Below, in pieces: positions 9,675 through 17,772 of a DNA stretch of 32,712 nucleotides. Position 1 is the stretch's first letter. Each line of letters starts with the position of its first letter. A program made the position numbers and the translations under genes. The DNA lies in NCBI GenBank assembly GCA_003131315.1, contig PKUV01000154.1, forward strand, positions 137,171-169,882, given 5' to 3'. This DNA is from Acidobacteriaceae bacterium. GTDB taxonomy: Bacteria; Acidobacteriota; Terriglobia; Terriglobales; Acidobacteriaceae. The notes beneath the pieces were generated by a model. It had not been told where the DNA came from. It was given only the letters and a program-made list of their open reading frames with translations, and did not search any database.

Positions 9675-9890
9675 TTAAGCAGCTCGCCGTTGTGCTTCGG
9701 CAAAGTTCTCGGGTTCGCTCAGGATGTCATGACGTTCCGCATCGGCGATCTTGTCAAACACCTGATTCATGGTTTCCTGGATGCGGGTGTTCGGCTTATG
9801 GAACCTGCGCGTTGCCTTGGAGGCAAGCTGGCAGAGCATATACCGGTTCCGCAAAGTGTGTAGAGCGTCAAATACACGATCAGAGCGCAT
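9675..9890 (-). CDS. rpoZ: probable RNA polymerase omega subunit-like protein
   Basis: A 71-residue protein beginning MRSDRVFDALHTLRNRYMLC and continuing QLASKATRRFHKPNTRIQET. The pattern of a short N-terminal helix, NRY, then LASKATR resembles the conserved N-terminal part of omega (RF..V...AKRARQL), and the length suits the family. A good AAGGAGA precedes the ATG by about 10 nt, supporting a real gene. It lies between rpsT and rho on the same strand, among transcription and translation genes. The assignment is by resemblance, and a lineage-specific small protein remains possible. Confidence 0.6.
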   Translation of the reverse strand: MRSDRVFDALHTLRNRYMLCQLASKATRRFHKPNTRIQETMNQVFDKIADAERHDILSEPENFAEAQRRAA

Positions 9891-10215
9891 GTTAGGTCGT
9901 TCTCCTTCAATAGGAATAATTTAGGCCGCTAATCCCATCGTCCCCAGCTGGGTGATGGTCGCCTACGGCTAGCCAAGCTGCAATTCGGGCTAGGTGCAAA
10001 GGGATTTGCCAGAATTACCCAAATAGATGCCCCGCCCAACCCGAAAGTTGCTCAATTCTTTAAAGGAGTTGCCACAACGCGGGCGGAGGTTCGTCGGGAC
10101 CGTCCGAAAGCTGCTCACATGTCCAGAGAACTGGCTAAGTATAACAAACCGCTGGGGAAGGTCAAGAAGAATTTGCAGCCCGGCGGATAACCTTCCCGGC
10201 ACCTAATTTCAGCGC
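9891..10215. other. gap between omega-like gene and rpsT; unexplained open frame on plus strand
   Basis: No recognised gene. On the plus strand a frame stays open from 9933 to the TAA at 10188-10190 (85 sense codons). The only usual start is an ATG at 10119, giving the 23-residue MSRELAKYNKPLGKVKKNLQ plus PGG. The lysine-rich tail looks protein-like, but no ribosome binding site or recognisable family supports it. It may be a remnant or chance. Confidence 0.3.
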
Positions 10216-10479
10216 CTACTTCAGCGCGTTCAGCCGCGTCGACAGGCGGGATTTATAGCGCGAGGCCGTATTCTCGTGCAGTATGCCCTTCTGGATTGCC
10301 TTGTCGAGCGCCGACACGGTCTGCCGGTAGGTCTGGCCGGCGGCGGCTTTGTCGCCTTTTTCCAGGCTCTCGCGCAGGCTCCGCAGAGCGGTGCGCAGTT
10401 GCGAAGTGTTGGCCCGGTTGCGGGCGGTTCGCTTCTCTGTTTGACGGGCGCGTTTCAGCGCCGAAAAATGATCGGCCAT
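10216..10479 (-). CDS. rpsT: 30S ribosomal protein S20
   Basis: S20 binds 16S rRNA at the bottom of the small subunit. The 87-residue protein shows the family start [20 protein letters not shown], the central basic helix, and the ending [20 protein letters not shown]. Length and charge are typical. AAAGGT upstream is a weak ribosome binding site. The gene is monocistronic or leads the omega-rho group on the minus strand, and is divergent from the AAA ATPase gene. Confidence 0.97.
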   Translation of the reverse strand: MADHFSALKRARQTEKRTARNRANTSQLRTALRSLRESLEKGDKAAAGQTYRQTVSALDKAIQKGILHENTASRYKSRLSTRLNALK

Positions 10480-10619
10480 GCGGCTTGATTACCTTTGTTT
10501 GTCCTAGATTGCGCTAGGAAGATATTCCGGTGGGAACCGAAGCTAGTATTGTACGGGAGCAAGTTGCCTTGGGTCAAATACCAGCCGTTTCGCTCAACCC
10601 GTGGAGTACGCTATCGCTC

Positions 10620-10701
10620 CAGCCGCGAAGCGGCGACACAGGAAAGCCCGGCACGTCAGTGCCGGGTAGGGAAGTGGAAAAGCCCGAGTCCCGCAAGGGA
10701 C
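10620..10701. repeat. cluster of three small palindromes upstream of the AAA ATPase gene
   Basis: GCCGCGAAGCGGC, then a perfect CCCGGCAC-GTCA-GTGCCGGG hairpin (10647-10666), and GTCCC-GCAA-GGGAC (10688-10701) follow one another in the divergent rpsT/AAA gap. They look like REP-type elements and would all be in the 5' leader of the AAA gene if its promoter lies upstream. No clear promoter was found. Confidence 0.55.
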
Positions 10702-10747
10702 GGCACACTAGTTGCAACACAGACTTTGGAACTGAATTTCAGAAAAC

Positions 10748-12451
10748 ATGGACCCACTTGCGCGCTTAAAGATTCTCATCAACTCCTCCACCCCGATCGT
10801 CGTGATGGAGACGGTCGAGGAAGTACGCGCGCTTTCGCTGGTGCGCACGGCCTGCTCGGAGCTGAGTTTAGCGGTCTTCGAATGGACTATCGCCGACGGC
10901 CTCGTCCGATCCGGCAGCGGTGTCGCCGCTCCCCAGCCTCTTGTTCAGGCCCATGTCGAAAAGACGACGATGTGGTCCAACCGAGACCCGGTAGTGCGTT
11001 CGGAAACTCGAGTAGGCACGTTTCCGCAGGGCAGCAGCGAAGCGGATCGGTTGGCGCGAGCGGTGCTGTCGGCGGTTGGTTCCGATGCCGGCGCCGGTCC
11101 GAAGACGGCTATGTACAACACCGCCGACCCGGTGCAGGCCTTGGCCAACATGGAGTCCATGACGATCGAGGCCGTGTTCGTGCTGAAGGATTTCCACCGC
11201 CACATGGATAACCCCGTAGTGGTGCGACGGCTGCGCGACGTGGGGCAGAAATTCTCCACGAACCGGAGGACCCTGGTGCTCACCGCCCCCGCCATCGAGA
11301 TGCCACCCGAACTGGCCAGCCTTGTGGAATTTCTCGATCTGCCGCTACCCGACCGCGACCGGCTGCGCGAGATTATTCGTGAAACGTACACCCGCCTGGC
11401 CGGTATCCACACCCTGAAACTCCAGCTCGATTCGAACGGCGTGGACGCGATGGCCGCGAATCTCCGCGGGTTGACGGAAGAAGCCGCCGAACGCGCCATC
11501 TCGCAAACCGTAGTCGGACGCCTGGCGCTTTCGCCCGAGTGCATCACGGATGTGCTCGACGCCAAAAAGGCCCTGCTGAAGCGGTCGGAAATGTTGGAGT
11601 TCGTGGACGCGACCGACAACATGGCGAGCGTCGGCGGCCTCGACCATCTGAAGCGCTGGCTGGAGCAGCGCCGGGGCGCCTGGGACGACGGCGCCCTCAA
11701 GTTCGGCCTCGATCCGCCGAAGGGCGTCATCATTCTCGGCGTGCAAGGATGCGGCAAGAGCCTCTGCGCGCGCGCCGTCGCCGGAGAATGGAAACTGCCG
11801 CTGGTGAAGTTCGATACCGCCGCGGTGTACGACAAATTCATTGGCGAGACGGAAAAGCGGATTCAGAAAGTGTTCAGAGTTGCCGAGGGTCTAGCGCCCT
11901 GCGTGTTGTGGATTGATGAATTGGAGAAAGTTTTTGCCGGAAGCGGCCCCGATTCCGCCTCCGCCGACGCAGGCGTTTCGTCGCGCCTGCTGGCGTCGTT
12001 TCTTTCCTGGATGCAGGAGCGCAAGCCGGCTGTGTTCGTAGCCGCCACCTGCAACAACATCACCGTGCTGCCTCCGGAGTTGATTCGCAAGGGACGCTTC
12101 GATGAACTCTTCTTCGTAGACCTGCCCAGCGTGGCCGAGCGCAAACGGATATTTTCCATCCAACTGACAAAGCGTAAACGCAATCCCGCCGACTACGACC
12201 TGGATAGAGTTGCAGCCGCAGCCAAAGGCTTTTCCGGAGCGGAAATTGAATCCGCCGTGCAAACCGCCCTCTACGCCGCGTTCTCTCGCAAGGAGGAACT
12301 GAGCAACGAGGACCTGCTCACCGCGCTCTCGTCCACCGTGCCGCTCTCCGTTACACGCGCTGAGGAGATTGCTCAGCTGCGGGCATGGGCTCAGCAGCGC
12401 GCCGTCTGGGCATCGGGTGCGGAGACAAAAGGAGAAGGGGCAAACATTTAG
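10748..12451 (+). CDS. AAA family ATPase, Ycf46-like
   Basis: A 567-residue cytoplasmic AAA protein. The N-terminal 280 residues (PIVVMETVEEVRALSLVR, then VFVLKDFHRHMDNP) match the architecture of the cyanobacterial/plastid Ycf46 family, a degenerate first ATPase-like domain. The C-terminal AAA domain has Walker A GVQGCGKS (331-338), Walker B VLWIDE (386-391), the polar SATCNN-like sensor ATCNNI, and the arginine-finger region RKGRFDELFFVDLP. The exact role of this family in bacteria is poorly known. No Shine-Dalgarno is visible before the ATG. It precedes phoH on the same strand by 266 nt, so shared transcription is possible but unproven. Confidence 0.85.
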   Translation: MDPLARLKILINSSTPIVVMETVEEVRALSLVRTACSELSLAVFEWTIADGLVRSGSGVAAPQPLVQAHVEKTTMWSNRDPVVRSETRVGTFPQGSSEADRLARAVLSAVGSDAGAGPKTAMYNTADPVQALANMESMTIEAVFVLKDFHRHMDNPVVVRRLRDVGQKFSTNRRTLVLTAPAIEMPPELASLVEFLDLPLPDRDRLREIIRETYTRLAGIHTLKLQLDSNGVDAMAANLRGLTEEAAERAISQTVVGRLALSPECITDVLDAKKALLKRSEMLEFVDATDNMASVGGLDHLKRWLEQRRGAWDDGALKFGLDPPKGVIILGVQGCGKSLCARAVAGEWKLPLVKFDTAAVYDKFIGETEKRIQKVFRVAEGLAPCVLWIDELEKVFAGSGPDSASADAGVSSRLLASFLSWMQERKPAVFVAATCNNITVLPPELIRKGRFDELFFVDLPSVAERKRIFSIQLTKRKRNPADYDLDRVAAAAKGFSGAEIESAVQTALYAAFSRKEELSNEDLLTALSSTVPLSVTRAEEIAQLRAWAQQRAVWASGAETKGEGANI

Positions 12452-12614
12452 GTCCGCAGCGGGAGGTCATCGGTTTTCCTCCCATGTGTTCCTCCCATTG
12501 ACTCCCCCGCCCGCCCGCGCTACGCTGAATTCAAATGGTTGGGAACCGCCCCGTCGTCGGGGTGCGCAATCCGGTTTGCTCCGCTTCCACATCCAGCTAT
12601 TTGCGTGCAAAAAA

Positions 12615-12643
12615 CGCCGGCTCGGGTTCGCCCGAATCCGGCG
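12615..12643 (+). promoter_or_regulatory. strong two-part hairpin in the phoH leader
   Basis: CGCCGG/CCGGCG encloses TCGGG-TTCG-CCCGA, a stable stem with a UUCG-type loop, in the 266-nt gap upstream of phoH. With only a distant GGAGG (12696-12700, 17 nt before the ATG), phoH start selection may involve structure. No terminator-type T-run follows. A 60-codon frame at 12535-12717 spans the hairpin and is probably not a gene. Confidence 0.4.
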
Positions 12644-12717
12644 GTAAACCACATCCCGGTCAACCACATCGAACAGTGAGCCCTGTCCGGCTGCTGGAGG
12701 CGGCGCCACATCCCTGA

Positions 12718-13737
12718 ATGAAAAAAAATATTGAACTCACCCCTGACATCGAGACCCTGTTCGGCACGCGCGATGAAAATCTCCACGTGCTCGAAGACGG
12801 CCTGAACATCAATATCGATCTGCGCTCGGATCGCATTGAACTGGAAGGCGCGCCGCGCGACGTGGCACGCGCTGAACAATTGTTCGCCGATTATGAGCAT
12901 TTGCGAAAATCCGGCCACCAGTTCGTGAACGGCGACCTGAGCAGCATGTTGCGCGTGGTCGTCGGCGACCCGCACGCGACTCTGCGTGGACTGGCCGAGG
13001 CCGGACGCCAGCGTTCTTTTGGACGCCGCACCGTCCAGCCGAAAAGCCCCAATCAGCGCCGCTACCTCGAAGCCATCGAGCAGCACGACATGGTGTTTGG
13101 CGTGGGCCCCGCCGGCACCGGCAAGACCTATCTCGCCGTGGCCATGGCGATCTCGGCCCTGCTGAACAAGCAGGTCAACCGCATTATTCTGGCGCGGCCG
13201 GCGGTCGAGGCGGGCGAACGTCTCGGCTTTCTGCCCGGCACCCTGCAGGAGAAGATCGATCCCTATCTGCGGCCCCTGTATGACGCGCTCTTTGACATGC
13301 TGGAGCCCGAGCGCGTCGAACGCTATCTCGAAAAAAATATCATCGAGATCGCGCCCATCGCCTTCATGCGCGGACGCACGCTGAACGATTCGTTCGTGAT
13401 CCTGGACGAGGCGCAGAACACAACTTCAGAGCAGATGAAGATGTTCGTCACCCGCCTGGGATTTGGTTCCAAGGCGGTGATCACCGGCGACGTCACGCAA
13501 ATCGACTTGCCCAACGCGCGCCGCAGCGGCCTGATCGAAGCGGTCGATATTCTGCAAGGCGTAAACGGGCTGGCCTTCGTGCACTTCGACGAAAGCGACG
13601 TGGTGCGTCATCACCTGGTGCAGAGGATCGTTCGCGCGTACGACGAGCACAAAACGCGGCTGGCGGAGCAGCAGTTGTCGCTGCTGGAACCGAAGTCTGG
13701 CGCGCCGCCGACCGGCGAACCGCACGTGCGCAATTAG
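12718..13737 (+). CDS. phoH: PhoH-family ATPase
   Basis: PhoH-like (PhoL/YbeZ type) proteins are ATPases/putative RNA helicases that work with YbeY in rRNA and RNA metabolism. The 339-residue protein has an N-terminal small alpha/beta domain (IELTPDIETLFGTRDENLHV), Walker A GPAGTGKT (130-137), ILARPAVEAGERLGFLPG, and Walker B FVILDEAQNT (226-235). It sits directly upstream of ybeY and the CorC-like gene, the classic arrangement. The coding sequence opens with eight consecutive A residues (ATGAAAAAAAAT), a possible slippage site. The ATG immediately follows a TGA in another frame. Confidence 0.96.
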   Translation: MKKNIELTPDIETLFGTRDENLHVLEDGLNINIDLRSDRIELEGAPRDVARAEQLFADYEHLRKSGHQFVNGDLSSMLRVVVGDPHATLRGLAEAGRQRSFGRRTVQPKSPNQRRYLEAIEQHDMVFGVGPAGTGKTYLAVAMAISALLNKQVNRIILARPAVEAGERLGFLPGTLQEKIDPYLRPLYDALFDMLEPERVERYLEKNIIEIAPIAFMRGRTLNDSFVILDEAQNTTSEQMKMFVTRLGFGSKAVITGDVTQIDLPNARRSGLIEAVDILQGVNGLAFVHFDESDVVRHHLVQRIVRAYDEHKTRLAEQQLSLLEPKSGAPPTGEPHVRN

Positions 13738-13738
13738 G

Positions 13739-13814
13739 GTGTGGCGCGGACACTCTTGTCCGCGAGAAGTCGGGGCAAATTCAAAGGCCGCGGACAAGAG
13801 TGTCCGCGCCACAC
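13739..13814. repeat. 26-bp perfect inverted repeat after phoH
   Basis: Arms at 13739-13764 and 13789-13814 are exact reverse complements, built on GTGTGGCGCGGACACTC with CTTGTCCGCG, separated by 24 nt. The stem would be very stable right after the phoH stop. It lacks a T-run, so it looks like a mobile palindrome (MITE- or REP-like) that may also end or protect the phoH transcript. Confidence 0.8.
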
Positions 13815-13885
13815 AGGAGGGAGCCTAGCCGCTACCCTCCTTTTCGCTTTGGTTGAGGTCTAAAGCAGGCTGCGGGGAAACCAGG

Positions 13886-13953
13886 GCTTCGTGTCAGGGC
13901 ATCGCTTTAGCGATGCCGTAAGTCTTCGGAATAAACAGCCCCTTTAGGGGCTG
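13886..13953. repeat. GCATCGC/CCCCTTTAGGGGC paired-palindrome repeat, copy 1
   Basis: A TCAGGGCATCGCTTTAGCGAT palindrome (first 20 bases shown in shortened form: GCATCGCTTTAGCGATGC) is followed about 22 nt later by GCCCCTTTAGGGGC. The same pair recurs at 17491-17563 and, inverted, at 19701-19767. Here it sits just before the ybeY ribosome binding site. Confidence 0.8.
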
Positions 13954-13973
13954 GGCGTGGGAGAGAAGCGAAC

Positions 13974-14444
13974 TTGGTCATCTTTCAAAAGCGCGTCGCG
14001 GATCTGACCGAGTTGGCGCTCGACCGTTTCGTGGCTCGCGCCCGGCGCGCCGCGGGATTGAAGGCGTTGGTCAACGTGCTGCTGACCTCGAGCGCCGAGA
14101 TGAAGTCTCTGAACCGGCGTTTCCGCGGGAAAGACAAGCCGACCGACGTGCTTTCATTTCCCGCCGAGCCCGACGCTCAAAAACAATTCGCCGGCGAAAT
14201 CGCCATTTCGGCGGAGATCGCATCGCAAAATGCGCGGGCGCTCGGACACTCGCCGGCCGAGGAAGTTAAGATTCTCGTGTTGCACGGCGTCTTGCATCTG
14301 CGGGGCTACGATCACGCGTGCGACAATGGACAGATGGCTCGGCGCGAAAAACACTTGCGCGCGAAACTCCACCTTCCGCTGGGGCTGATCGAAAGGGTGA
14401 CGACCGAGAGAGCGACGACTTCCGTCGCTCGGAGGAAGCACTAG
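13974..14444 (+). CDS. ybeY: endoribonuclease YbeY (rRNA maturation factor)
   Basis: YbeY is a zinc-dependent RNase needed for 16S rRNA 3'-end processing and ribosome quality control. The 156-residue protein has the metal-binding motif HGVLHLRGYDH (H104, H108, H114) preceded by the conserved NRRFRGKDKPTDVLSFP. The start is TTG, with GGGAGAG about 8 nt upstream; no ATG fits the family N-terminus. Past LGLIER, the C-terminal tail is encoded partly by a small palindrome (AGCGACG-ACTTC-CGTCGCT, near 14411-14429), so the last 15 residues may be repeat-derived. The corC start follows the stop by 2 nt. Confidence 0.95.
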   Translation: MVIFQKRVADLTELALDRFVARARRAAGLKALVNVLLTSSAEMKSLNRRFRGKDKPTDVLSFPAEPDAQKQFAGEIAISAEIASQNARALGHSPAEEVKILVLHGVLHLRGYDHACDNGQMARREKHLRAKLHLPLGLIERVTTERATTSVARRKH

Positions 14445-14446
14445 CC

Positions 14447-15709
14447 ATGATCGGTGTCGGCATTGCTCTCGCGCTCCTGTTCGGCCTGCTGACGCTGGTC
14501 TCCTACGTTGATCGTCTTTACCAGGAGATTGGCAAATTCCTCTCGCGCGATTTCCAGGACAACATCGACGCCTTCGAGCAGATCGTGGAGCCGCGGCTCG
14601 GTGTGACGCGCGCGCGGGCCTCGCTCTCCATGGCCATTCTGACGCAACTGGTCACGGCTGCCATCGCCATGATCGTCGGTTTCACCGTGTTTCGCGACCG
14701 CGCCTGGAGCATTTACGAAGTCCTCGAAGCCACGCTCAGCCTGGTGCTGATCATCATCGTTTTTAACCGCCTGCTGCCGTTCGTCTTTTTTTCGCGAACC
14801 CGGGGACGCTGGCTGGCCGACTGGACGCTGCTCTTGCGCGTGCTGATCTACTTGGTTCTGCCGGTGACGCTGGTGCTCGGCTTCTGCCAGTCCGTCGCCG
14901 CGCTCACCCGCGAGCACACCGACGCACAACCGGAAACTTCCTCTGAAGCCGTCGACGCCTTGATTGAGGCGGGACAGGAAGAAGGCATCATCCAGGAAGG
15001 CGACCGCGACCTGATCCAATCGGTGGTCGAGTTCAGCGGCAAGACGGTTCGCGAGGCGATGAAGCCCCGGCCGGAGATGGTCGCAGTCCCGGCGGACTAC
15101 ACCGTAGAGCAGGTAGTCGAGTTACTCAGGGGCAAGCATTTCTCGCGCATCCCCGTGTACGAAGGTTCGATTCACCATATCAAAGGCATTCTCCACACCC
15201 AGGATGTGCTGCAAGTCCCCGACTCCGAAGCGCACACGCGGACGGTCGCGAGCCTGATGAGAAAAGACGTTTACTTTGTCCCGGAAAGCAAGTTAGTAAG
15301 TGATCTGCTGCGCGAGATGCAGCGCAGTAACATCCGCATGGCGATAGTAGTAGACGAATACGGAGGCGTAGCTGGCCTCGTAACCATCGAAGACCTGGTC
15401 GAAGAGATCGTAGGCGAAATCGGCGATGAGCACGAGAAAGCGCAGGTCGTGCAGGAAAACGACCACTCCTACATCGTCCCCGGCAACATGGATGTGGACC
15501 GCCTCGATGAACTCTTCGGTATGAGGCCCGAAGGCCACGAGTCCTCCACCATAGCCGGCCTGGTAAGCGAACTCGCCGGACGAATTCCAAAAAAGGGCGA
15601 AGTCATCGAAGACGAAGGCCTGAAGTTCGAAGTCCTCGACTCAACCGATCGCCGGGTAGAGCGCGTGCGCATCACAACCGCCGAGCCAAAGCAGATGAAG
15701 TTGATTTAA
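14447..15709 (+). CDS. CorC/HlyC-type transporter-associated CBS protein (DUF21-like membrane domain)
   Basis: A 420-residue membrane protein: N-terminal membrane region with hydrophobic segments near 3-20, 60-80, 95-115 and 130-152; a CBS pair (about 205-330, with [15 protein letters not shown] and [30 protein letters not shown]); and a C-terminal CorC_HlyC domain (about 345-415). Relatives are linked to Mg2+/Co2+ efflux or resistance; older 'hemolysin' names are not informative. The ATG at 14447 is preferred over an in-frame ATG at 14318 because it follows the ybeY stop by 2 nt, has GGAGG upstream, and starts directly with the membrane segment. Its last 40-odd nt are duplicated about 156 bp downstream. 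Confidence 0.92.
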   Translation: MIGVGIALALLFGLLTLVSYVDRLYQEIGKFLSRDFQDNIDAFEQIVEPRLGVTRARASLSMAILTQLVTAAIAMIVGFTVFRDRAWSIYEVLEATLSLVLIIIVFNRLLPFVFFSRTRGRWLADWTLLLRVLIYLVLPVTLVLGFCQSVAALTREHTDAQPETSSEAVDALIEAGQEEGIIQEGDRDLIQSVVEFSGKTVREAMKPRPEMVAVPADYTVEQVVELLRGKHFSRIPVYEGSIHHIKGILHTQDVLQVPDSEAHTRTVASLMRKDVYFVPESKLVSDLLREMQRSNIRMAIVVDEYGGVAGLVTIEDLVEEIVGEIGDEHEKAQVVQENDHSYIVPGNMDVDRLDELFGMRPEGHESSTIAGLVSELAGRIPKKGEVIEDEGLKFEVLDSTDRRVERVRITTAEPKQMKLI

Positions 15710-15747
15710 GAACAGGCGGGCGACGGATGCGGCAAGACGGTTTTGAG

Positions 15748-15815
15748 CTTTTGGGTGGCGCAGCGGTTCACCGCTGCGATTCAGGCGCTAATTTCGACGG
15801 CTTTAGCCGCTGAGG
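15748..15815. repeat. paired-palindrome repeat, copy 2
   Basis: Second copy of the element at 5717-5785 (GCAGCGGTTCACCGCTGC and CGGCTTTAGCCG). It lies precisely between the true 3' end of the CorC-like gene and the duplicated 3' end. Confidence 0.75.
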
Positions 15816-15823
15816 GACTGCAC

Positions 15824-15875
15824 CGCATCACAACCGCCGCGCCCAAGCAGGTGAAGTTGATCTAAGAAAAAGCGG
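15824..15875 (+). pseudogene. duplicated 3' end of the CorC-like gene
   Basis: A 52-bp stretch matches 15668-15719 at 46 of 52 positions, including the stop codon and about 10 nt beyond. It reads RITTAAPKQVKLI and a stop, against [13 protein letters not shown] in the gene. No upstream coding sequence is attached. Like the rho fragments, it is a gene tail left behind on the far side of a palindromic repeat. Confidence 0.85.
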
Positions 15876-16518
15876 CTGCTCGCGCGAGCAACAAAGGCGC
15901 GGGGGGGCACTTCGCCAATCTGACTCCCGGCTTCTGCAATGTCCGCCCCACCGCGATGTGCATCCGGTGGGATTGCTTTCCCCAGTGCTCCCCTGTGCCC
16001 TCTGTGGTCATGTTTTTTGGTTTCACGGGGCGGCGGGTGCCGCACGTCTCGGTTTTCGAGACGTGGGATGCTGTGCGCATTTTCAACTTCTCTGCCCGAC
16101 TCCTGCTTTTTTTCATCACAAATGTCCGGGCCATCCGTCACAGACATCCAACCCGCCGTGCGCGACAATGGTGATCTGATTGGGGCAGTTAAGAGGTGTG
16201 CCCGTCTCCCAAGACGGCCCTCGAAGCTGCCCCAAACCCATTTTCAGCGCTCTTTGACAACCTAAGTCCTTATTTCGAAATACTTTGCCTATAAGTCCTT
16301 TAAACCCAAATACTTGGCGGGAATTCCCTCCTAACCCCATGATTCCAAAAGACCGGGGGGAGGGGGGGTACCCATACCCTTGGCAATCTTTGCCAACGGG
16401 AATCGTGGCATCGGTCCATAGATAAGGTCTGGCGCGACGTCGAACGGTCCATGCCCGGGAAAAAGCCCGGGCGCCGGTTTACTAGCAACCAGGAGCCAGA
16501 AGCTAGTAGCCTATTCCC
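15876..16518. other. long non-coding stretch upstream of era
   Basis: No convincing gene. It holds a CCCCAGTGCTCC...CCTCTGTGGT repeat (15979-16008, also at 24238-24268), a CACGTCTCG/CGAGACGTG palindrome (about 16041-16062), a foldable element at 16180-16235, two AAGTCCTT half-repeats (16264-16313), a G-rich block (16354-16369) and a GCCCGGG-AAAAAG-CCCGGGC hairpin (16453-16472). No clear era promoter was found. Confidence 0.6.
16180..16235 (+). ncRNA. candidate structured RNA element
   Basis: TTGGGGCAG (16180-16188) pairs perfectly with CTGCCCCAA (16227-16235); inside, GAGG (16193-16196) pairs with CCTC (16219-16222), and CCGTCT (16202-16207) with AGACGG (16212-16217) over a 4-nt loop. Three consecutive helices in 56 nt suggest a folded RNA or a composite palindrome. 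Function and strand are unknown. Confidence 0.35.
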
Positions 16519-17463
16519 ATGTCCTTTCACTCCGGATTCGTTTGCATTCTCGGCCGGCCCAATGCGGGCAAGAGCACGCTGCTGAATGCGCTGGTCGGCG
16601 AGAAGCTGGCCATCATTTCGCCGAAGCCCCAGACCACGCGCAACCGCATTCTTGGAATCATCAACGTCCCCAAGCAAAAGGGACGCGAGGCGGGGCAAAT
16701 CGTACTTATCGACACGCCCGGAGTTCACCGTTCCAGCTCCTCGCTCGGACGCAAGATGATGTCTGAGATACGCGAGGCGCTCGAAGGTTGCGAACTGATT
16801 CTGATGATCGTCGATGCCAAAAAGAAGTGGGATCGCGAAGACGGCTACGTCCTCGACCTGGCGAAAAAGGCTGGCACTCCGGTCTTCCTGCTGCTCAATA
16901 AAATTGATTTGCTCGCCGATAAGAGCAAACTGCTTCCGCTGATCGCACAGTTTCAAACGCTGCACGATTTCAAGGAGATCGTCCCCATCTCCGCCCTCAA
17001 AAAGAAGGGCCTCGACGAATTGCTGGCATGCGTTCTGAAGGCTCTGCCCAACGGCCCGCGTTATTTTCCCGAAGATCAGATTACCGATCAGCCAGTGCGC
17101 TTCATGGCGGCGGAGTTGATCCGCGAGCATGTTCTTATGCAGACGCATGAAGAGGTGCCGCACGCGGTCTCAGTACTGATCGAGCAGTTCGAGGAGAGTC
17201 CAAGGCTGACGCGAATTGCCGCTGTGATTTTCTGCGAGCGCGACGGACAAAAGGCCATCCTGCTCGGCAAAGGCGGACAGATGCTCAAGAAGATTGGAAC
17301 CGACGCCCGCCTCGACATCGAGAAGATGGTAGGGACCAAAGTTTTTCTCGAGCTCTTCGTCAAAATCAAGGCGGGCTGGCGAGATTCGCGAAACTTCGTG
17401 GAAGAACTCGATTGGCGGCGTCAACTGCAGCAGATCGGTGGCCCGCCGGATCCGGAGTCGTGA
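16519..17463 (+). CDS. era: GTPase Era
   Basis: Era is an essential GTPase that binds the 3' end of 16S rRNA during 30S assembly. The 314-residue protein has G1 GRPNAGKS (12-19), the switch region PQTTRNRI, G3 DTPG (65-68), G4 NKID (127-130), G5 SALKKKG, and a C-terminal KH domain with ILLGKGGQMLKKIG. Length and motifs are standard. It lies in the phoH-ybeY-corC-era neighbourhood but is separated from the CorC-like gene by about 800 nt of non-coding repeats, so it probably has its own promoter. The nearest AGGAG (16491) is too far from the ATG to be a normal ribosome binding site. Confidence 0.97.
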   Translation: MSFHSGFVCILGRPNAGKSTLLNALVGEKLAIISPKPQTTRNRILGIINVPKQKGREAGQIVLIDTPGVHRSSSSLGRKMMSEIREALEGCELILMIVDAKKKWDREDGYVLDLAKKAGTPVFLLLNKIDLLADKSKLLPLIAQFQTLHDFKEIVPISALKKKGLDELLACVLKALPNGPRYFPEDQITDQPVRFMAAELIREHVLMQTHEEVPHAVSVLIEQFEESPRLTRIAAVIFCERDGQKAILLGKGGQMLKKIGTDARLDIEKMVGTKVFLELFVKIKAGWRDSRNFVEELDWRRQLQQIGGPPDPES

Positions 17464-17490
17464 ACCTGGGCTCCATCTGGCTGCCGAAAA

Positions 17491-17563
17491 GCTCGTGTTT
17501 CGTATCAGGGCATCGCTTCAGCGATGCCAAAATCTTGTCTTTAGAACGCCCCTTTAGGGGCTG
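17491..17563. repeat. GCATCGC/CCCCTTTAGGGGC paired-palindrome repeat, copy 2
   Basis: Same pair as at 13886-13953, with GCATCGCTTCAGCGATGC and GCCCCTTTAGGGGC. It occupies much of the era to RsbW-like gap (17464-17772); the rest of that gap shows no gene or clear promoter. Confidence 0.8.
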
Positions 17564-17772
17564 CCGCGGTGATTTCGACTGTAAGTTTGCAAGCCATACG
17601 TTTCAGGCCATTAGGCGGCCAACTCACCATGGTAACCCGCCGACGTAATGCGCTAACGGTTGCCTGCGATCCAAATAAAGTTGCATCTCGGGCCCTTAAG
17701 TCCCTAGAATCTCTCAGCGCCTTTCTGCATCCTAGTTAAAGGAAAGGCTGGAACCGAAGCCCACAGCCGTTT

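Noticed and set aside
9990-10202. 70-codon minus-strand frame between the omega-like gene and rpsT
   Set aside because: No Shine-Dalgarno and no family features; the overlapping plus-strand frame looks at least as protein-like.
12535-12717. 60-codon frame directly before phoH
   Set aside because: Contains a strong RNA hairpin, has no ribosome binding site or recognisable motif, and low-complexity Pro/Ser/Gly composition. TGA adjoining the phoH ATG is suggestive but not enough.
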